This document shows positions 42,464 to 47,914 of a stretch of DNA of 47,914 bases, piece after piece. Within the stretch, counting starts at the first letter, position 1; each line of letters begins with the position of its first letter. The DNA comes from Cladosporium sp. IMV 00045 (lineage: Eukaryota > Ascomycota > Dothideomycetes > Cladosporiales > Cladosporiaceae), in NCBI GenBank assembly GCA_001931905.2, contig MSJI02000473.1:1-47914 (forward strand). The letters are read 5' to 3'. Below the pieces are notes generated by a model, which made no database searches, was not told the DNA's origin, and worked only from the letters and a program-made list of their open reading frames with translations. Made by a program: the position numbers and the translations under genes.

Positions 42464-44477
42464 ATGGCTCCCGTGCTCGAGACGAGCTGGATCAAGGTGC
42501 AAGAGAAGACGTTTGGCAAATGGTGTGTATCCATCTGCCACCGAGTGTGATTGCGCGGGAAGCAATCGGTGGAAAGCCATCTTCGAGGGCCGTTATAGTT
42601 AACGTCTTTACTTCTCTCATAGGCTCAATAGCAAGCTCGCCGTTCGCAACGTGCACGTTGCCGACCTCGTCCGCGATGTCTCTGACGGCACCGTGCTGAT
42701 CCACCTGCTCGAGATCCTCTCGCAAGAATCCCTCGGCCGCTACGCCGCGAAGCCCAAGCTGCGCGTGCAGCGGTTCGAGAACGCCAACATCGCCCTGGAC
42801 TTCATCAAAGGCCGCAAGATCCAGCTCACCAACATCGGCGCCGAGGACATCGTCGACGGCAACCGCAAGATCATCCTCGGCCTGATCTGGACCCTCATTC
42901 TCCGCTTCACCATCAGCGACATCAACGACCAGGGTCTGAGCGCGCGAGAGGGCCTGCTCTTGTGGTGTCAGAGGAAGACGGCGTGCTACAATGAAGTGTC
43001 GGTGCAGGACTTCTCGACCAGTTGGAACAATGGCCTGGCGTTCTGCGCTCTGCTGGATATCCACAGGCCGGACTTGATGGACTATGATAGCCTGGACAAG
43101 TCGGACCATCGCGGCAACATGCAGCTCGCTTTCGACATTGCCTCCAAGGAAATCGGCATCCCGGATCTGCTCGATGTGGAGGACGTCTGCGACGTTGCAA
43201 AGCCCGACGAGCGGTCCCTCATGACTTACATCGCCTACTGGTTCCACGCTTTCTCTCACATGGAAAAGGTGGAGAACGCCGGAAGGAGAGTGGAGAAGTT
43301 CGTGACGAACATGCAGGGAGCGTGGGAGATGCAGAACAACTACGAGAGGAGGATGAGGGCTTTGTTGGCGTCGATCGCGGAGAAAGAGAAGCAGTGGGCG
43401 GACGCGGAGTTTGATGGGTCATATACGAACGCGAAGTCTCAGCTCGAAGAGTTCACAAGATACAAGTTGAAGGACAAGCGGACAAAGATCGCCGAAAAGA
43501 GTGACCTGGCTGGTCTTCTTGGAAACATCAAGACCAAGCTGAGCACATACCGTCTCAGCCCGTACGAGCCACCTGCAGAGTTGAGCCTCGACGCCCTCGA
43601 CAAGGCATGGCAAGGCCTCATGCAGTCCGAACGTGAGCGCAGCCAAGTCATCAACAACACCATCCGCGACATCAAAAACAATCTCCGCCGCTCCTTCGCC
43701 GACAAGGCTAACGACTTTGCGCTAGCCCTCAGCACGATCAGCATGAGCATATCCGGCCTCGAGGGCGACGTTGAAGACCAACTCGAGCACACGCAGCAAA
43801 TATCCCAGCACCTCCCGCCCCTCGACCAATACCTCGAAGTCATCGCCAAACTCGACAAGCAGTGCGAACAGGCCAACATCGAAGAAAACGACTACACGAC
43901 CTACACCTACGAGGAACTGGTCTACGAGCTCTCTCTCGTCCGCTCGTCCGTGCAGAAGAAGCTCGTCTTCCTCGAAAACCAAATGGTCGCCCGTAACATG
44001 ACCAACCTCACCCCCATGCAACTGGAAGAATTCGAGTCCGTCTTCCGCCACTTCGACCGCGACGTCTCCAACAGCCTGCAAGAACTCGAGTTCAGCGCCG
44101 CCCTCGCCTCCCTCGGCCTCGTCTACGACGAAGACGAAATGCACGAGCGCTTCCTGGAAGTCGCCGGCCGTGGCGGCAGCGTGTCCTTCGAGCAGTTCAT
44201 CCGCTTCATGGTCGACGTGACCGAGGACCAGAACACGGCGGAGCAGGTCTTCGAGAGCTTCCGCGAGGTCGCCGACGGCAAACCCTACGTCACAGAGCTC
44301 GATCTGACGCATTCCCTGATCCCGGAGGAGATCGTGCAGGAGCTCATGGAGAGCATGCCGGCTCATCGTGGCCCGGATTTGAAGGAGGATCGCGACCTGC
44401 CTAAGTATGACTATGTCCAGTTCATGAGGAAGTACATGGGCGGCGACGGTGATGGGGCGAACGGGCACGTGGGTTAG
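42464..44477 (+). CDS. Alpha-actinin (actin cross-linker)
   Basis: Exon 1 is 42464-42522 and exon 2 is 42623-44477, giving 637 aa, close to fission yeast Ain1. The ATG at 42464 gives MAPVLETSWIKVQEKTFGKW, which joins LNSKLAVRNVHVADLVRDVS to make the first calponin-homology domain (to about residue 115, ending RKIILGLIWTLILRF). The second CH domain contains LLLWCQRKTACYNEVSVQDF, WNNGLAFCALLDIHRPDL and SLMTYIAYWFHAFS. A helical region with two spectrin-like repeats follows (about 245-470). The C-terminus has EF-hand-like modules (FDRDVSNSLQELEFSAALAS, GGSVSFEQFIRFMV). The protein forms antiparallel dimers that bundle F-actin at the contractile ring and at hyphal tips. An upstream ATG at 42451 is in another frame. 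Confidence 0.94.
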
Positions 44478-44987
44478 AGGGCTTGTGCGTGATTTCGCGT
44501 TGGGTCTAGTTGGGGGAAATGCTTTTGGTGGGGGTTTCTTTGTTTCTTTCACTGTTTTCCGATCTCGTTTCTCTCCTTTTTTTTTGTCTCTTGTCTTTCT
44601 TCCGGGGAGGCGTTTTTCGAAATCGAACTTTTGTCGTTAGAAAAGGAAGGGAGGGGGAAAGGTGTTGCTGATTCTTAGCGGGAGGGCATTGCTGCATTTA
44701 CATCGGGGGGTGTCTTGGGAATGACGAAGAAAAAATCTCGCCTGTTTAGCAGGCTCCATAATCGAAGCGAAGATGGACGAAGGCAGAGGAAGGGGGAGGA
44801 ATGAATGGAACGGAACGATTGACTGCGCGAGGTACAAAGTTGAATAATAAAAAGAAAAAACCGTAGGCTTGCTTATCTCTATAATAATCAACGATTACAT
44901 GAACTTTTTCTCTTTTTGAGTTACTTTTCCATCTTCGAATCACTTAGGACATCTAAACTACCGCACCGTGCACGATATCTGCAATTC
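44478..44987. other. Intergenic region between convergent alpha-actinin and SEC12 genes
   Basis: The 510 nt contain T-rich and A-rich runs typical of fungal 3' ends on both strands. No gene is seen. Confidence 0.55.
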
Positions 44988-47003
44988 TCAAAGCTCGCGC
45001 AGGATCTCGCCTGCAGCCTCACCCACGAGACCAGCGTACGTGGAGAACATGACGCCCTTGAGCACCTTTTCGCCCTCGTGCTCGGCCCAGTAGCCCGCGT
45101 CGATCAGCCTCCTCTTCCACGCGGCTTTGTGCTCCTCGCTCAGATCGTCCCAGTGCTTCGCTTCCGCGTGCTCGGCCAGCAGCGCTTTCCGGTCTGGATG
45201 CACATCCACTGCGACGCCGGTGTTGGCCGGATCGTGGCGGACGACTAGAGCGTTCTTCTCGCTGCCAGGCACGGAGAGAAGATCTTGCAGGGTTTGCTGG
45301 CCGGGGATGGAAGTGGGCACGTTGCTCGCCACGACGGAAGAGGCGGTGCTGTGTACCGCGTTGCCGAAACTCTGCACGACGGGCGCCGGCACGGGCGTGC
45401 CAAAGTAGTGGCGCGCGGGCTCGGGGAGGACGTTGATCAGGCGCGTGGCGACGGAGGTGTCCGGGTACATGAACAGGTGCACGATGTAGGCGAGGAGCAG
45501 GGGGATGATGAGCGCGAAGTAGGTGTAGGCCAGGCGCTGGAAGCTTTCGTCCGAGGGGTGCGAGAGCACGTAGCGCGAGTCTTTGTCTTTCGGGTCCAGG
45601 GGGCTGAGCGGGAAGGTGTCGACTACGACGGTGTTGCCGTAGCTGACGGATGCGAGGCGGACGTATTGAGGTCCCGGGTGCATTGGGATATTGGGCTTCT
45701 TCTCGTCTTCGGGTTTGGATTTGGATTTGGACTCGGGTTCGGGGTCGGGAGCGCGTGTTGGTGAGTGGAAGGGCGACAGGCACAGCTTGGTCATTTGTTG
45801 GGGGTGGACGGTCTTAAACGTTTGGAAAGACCTGAAGCGTGAGAAGGTGTCTGTGTTGCGGGAATAGTTTATGGTGTAGACTTCAATGCTGATGTCTTGA
45901 CCGGCCACAGCGACGATCGTCTGACGATTGCCCTTCTTGTCCATGTCCAGAGTGCAGACGTCCAAGCTGACAGCCTGCTTGATATGCGAGGGTAGCTTCA
46001 TCTGCAAAATTACAGCCGCAGGTCCAGTCGGGTACAGATGGTAAATGCGGAGCTCAGATCCCTTCCTACCGGGTAAATTGAGCAAAGCAACAACATTCTG
46101 CGGGTCGAGGAATCGCAAGCCGCGAAATTTCGGTCTCGAGGTAGGATTCTGCGAAACATCCGGATAGGGCATCTGGTGAATGCGACGAGGCCCGTTAGGC
46201 ATCTTCTGAACCTGTTTCTTGCTGAAGTCGTATTGGTAGGTTTGCTCGTAGATGTCGTAGTCGGTGCAATAGCTGACGCTGAATTCGTCGGTGGCAGACG
46301 TCGCAACGTCAAGATCGGCAACCTCTTTGTTTCCGTCAGGCTCAATTCGCGTGATGATGTCCTCAAATCCGGGCGTCGATGTCGTCGCGTTGAAGACTAC
46401 CAGTTCGGATTTCTTCGCCAACCCGGTCGCGATTGCACCGATCCTCTTACCCCCTCCACTGCCTCGCTTTTGCGCTGGTGACAACCGCAGCAATCGCTGG
46501 TACGTCTCGCTCTTAGCAGACGGCGTTGGCTTGAACAAGCTGTTCCTGCCCAGGGAACTGATGTGTCCTTTCTCCTCTTCTTCAGTCCTCTGCTTCTTAC
46601 GCGGTGGGTATTTGATCTCAAAGGAGCGGAAATGATCATTCTTGCCAGCATTCTGGTGGGCCTGAGAAGAGTTGATTCCAGCAAAAGTGATGAGACCGTC
46701 CGATGTTGCAAGACTAGAGAGAGATTGTACGGAATCTTCGTCGCGTGAGAGGTCGATCTCGGCAGCGGTGGTGATCGACGAGCGATTGGAGACATCAAGG
46801 ACCGCCTATGTAAGAGTTTAGGACAGGATCATGACGATAAGATATGGGGTGGAAGTATTACTGACTATTTGATTGGGAACACCGCTGCGACCCTCTCCGC
46901 CACCTCCTCCAACTACCAGATATCCACGGTTATAGGGATCGAACTCGGCCGCGAAGATGGGAAAAGGCAAGGTGGCTTTTGCGTAGGAGACATTGGGCGC
47001 CAT
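44988..47003 (-). CDS. SEC12-type guanine nucleotide exchange factor for Sar1
   Basis: Exon 1 is 47003-46866 and exon 2 is 46805-44988, encoding 651 aa. The intron donor is GTCAGT, less usual than GTAAGT, but the join (NQI/AVLDVS) is in frame and family-like. The N-terminal WD40 beta-propeller starts at AAEFDPYNRGYLVVGGGGGEG and carries FAGINSS at about residues 87-93, the conserved K-loop region that contacts Sar1. Later blades include FRGLRFLDPQNVVALLN and KQAVSLDVCTLD. A single membrane helix follows at about 471-492 (LAYTYFALIIPLLLAYIVHL), leaving a lumenal C-terminus of about 155 residues ending KGVMFSTYAGLVGEAAG. The protein activates Sar1 at the ER to start COPII coat assembly. Blade 1 holds a fungal basic/acidic insertion (PPRKKQRTEEEEK). 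It shares its promoter with FCF2. Confidence 0.9.
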
Positions 47004-47335
47004 GGTTGCGGCTGAAGGCAATGAGGAAAGTCAATAGGATCAGTCAAAACTCGATATGTACAGAAGACAGAACAATGAGGTATATGCAAAAAAGAATGGA
47101 CAGAATGAAGTGAACACGGCTGCTTGGGTATATCATGACGAAGGCAGCTGGCTGGGGCTGCTGGTCTCTCAAGCTCGGTCGCTTTCGGCTGCGCTGCGGG
47201 CCGCTGCCGATCGTGCCTTCCGCCGGCATTTCCGTCTGCGGACAATTTTATATCTTGCGCTTCAATCGACGTTCAGTCTTCCTTTTCTCTCTCATCTGCC
47301 AGCCAACTTTGGTTCCGGCATTTCAGATAAGCATT
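47004..47335. promoter_or_regulatory. Shared divergent promoter, SEC12 and FCF2
   Basis: There are 332 nt between the two start codons. No clear TATA box; the sequence on the FCF2 side is C/T-rich (about 47260-47310). Confidence 0.55.
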
Positions 47336-47914
47336 ATGGCATCCGACGCACTGGAGGTTGTGTCAACCACGACTCCCTCTCAGGAGGAGCTCACAGACGA
47401 GCAGATGGAGGAGATGCTCGCTCAGGCCACGACCCGCCTTCGGGAAAAGGAGGAGTCCAAGATGTTCGACTCAGAGGAGCCTCAAAAGTTCAACTTCCCG
47501 AAGATGAATGCCGGCAATCTGGAAAAGCCTTATGTCACCACCAAGGGTCACGTCGCCGAGGCTGACAAGGCCCGTCTCGTTGGACAAAAGATTCGTGACG
47601 ACGACAGTCTCATTCGCAAGGTTGAGGACCCAGTCACGGCAAAGAAACTCGCTGCAGAGGTACGTTCGCATCACTTCTCTTCTCACAATTATTGTCTATG
47701 AGGAAAATATTCCCAATTTTTTCCCTCGAGCAGAGTCGGGGCGCCGTTTTGGTCGCCCTTCTGCCAAACTGAGAGTTCATTTTTCATAGTTACTCTGAGA
47801 CACTACACCTTTGAATCGCTGTTCATCCTATGCTACTTCATGGTACTGAGGCTAACAATGCGATCAGAAAAAGAAAGCCACCGCTGGAACGCAGTGGTAC
47901 AATCTTCCTCGCAC
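47336..47914 (+). CDS. Pre-rRNA processing protein FCF2, 5' part
   Basis: Exon 1 is 47336-47659 (108 codons) and exon 2 starts at 47868 and runs off the window. The first ATG gives MASDALEVVSTTTPSQEEL. Exon 1 encodes an acidic, helical N-terminus (LTDEQMEEMLAQATTRLREK) and a linker with FNFPKMNAGNLEKPYV. Exon 2 opens with KKKATAGTQWYNLPRT, the highly conserved core of the Fcf2 domain, which fixes both the identity and the 208-nt intron. FCF2 is a nucleolar protein needed for early 35S pre-rRNA cleavages that lead to 18S rRNA. The rest of the domain is beyond the window. Confidence 0.9.

Noticed and set aside
42492..43259. 255-codon minus-strand frame opposite alpha-actinin
   Set aside because: Antisense shadow of the two CH domains; no family likeness.
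1..47914. tRNA, rRNA, CRISPR arrays, intact transposons
   Set aside because: A visual scan for B-box-like GTTCGAATC, regularly spaced repeats, transposase or reverse-transcriptase motifs and terminal repeats found none that holds up. tRNAscan-SE and a repeat library would settle it.

Overview
The window is nuclear DNA of a filamentous ascomycete. Genes are compact, with short GT..AG introns of about 50-150 nt, CTAAC/CTGAC-type branch points, gene spacing of about 0.3-1.7 kb, no operons and GC-rich third codon positions. Several proteins are typical of filamentous fungi: a Cys-rich GPI-anchored surface protein, a DHA1 drug/H+ antiporter, alpha-actinin, and a HAP5 with a Gln-rich tail. Gene style and product similarity suggest Dothideomycetes (Capnodiales/Mycosphaerellales). 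That placement is inference; no rDNA or marker gene is present.

Layout. 1-621: 3' part of a monocarboxylate-type MFS transporter. 1456-3676: a divergent pair, NIF3-family protein (-) and BolA2 (+). 5132-5878: single-pass membrane protein. 7510-9567: COG6 (-). 10417-11733: frequenin/NCS-1 (+). 12546-14515: DHA1 MFS antiporter (+). 15976-16770: Cys8 GPI-anchored protein (+). 17644-18509: HAP5/NF-YC (-). 18975-21083: glycyl-tRNA synthetase (-). 21620-23293: CAF1/POP2 deadenylase (-). 24137-24473: complex I NDUFB3-like subunit (+).

The central feature is 24288-33435. A block holding the end of NDUFB3, a mitochondrial FAD/folate-type carrier and the start of malate dehydrogenase appears twice (24288-28806 and 28827-33435), separated by 20 Ns. 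The copies are identical for 275 nt at one end and 158 nt at the other but diverged in between, while the encoded proteins are nearly identical. This is either a tandem duplication whose junction lies in the gap, or (more likely to me) two haplotypes/homeologues of one locus that the assembler placed end to end. Only the second copy has a complete malate dehydrogenase, and only the first has a complete NDUFB3.

34476-35430: TRAPP subunit TRS33 (-). 35431-39558: 4.1 kb without a recognisable gene. 39559-41498: a Ser-rich protein with a CRIB-like motif (+). 42464-44477: alpha-actinin (+). 44988-47003: SEC12-type Sar1 exchange factor (-), divergent from 47336 to the window end: FCF2 pre-rRNA processing factor (+, cut by the end).

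The genes are mostly housekeeping: secretory traffic (COG6, TRS33, SEC12), mitochondrial metabolism (NDUFB3, FLX1-like carrier, MDH), translation and RNA (GRS1, CAF1, FCF2), metal/Fe-S biology (BolA2, NIF3), calcium and actin (NCS-1, alpha-actinin) and surface/transport proteins. They are not a pathway cluster. I saw no tRNA, rRNA, CRISPR array or intact transposon.
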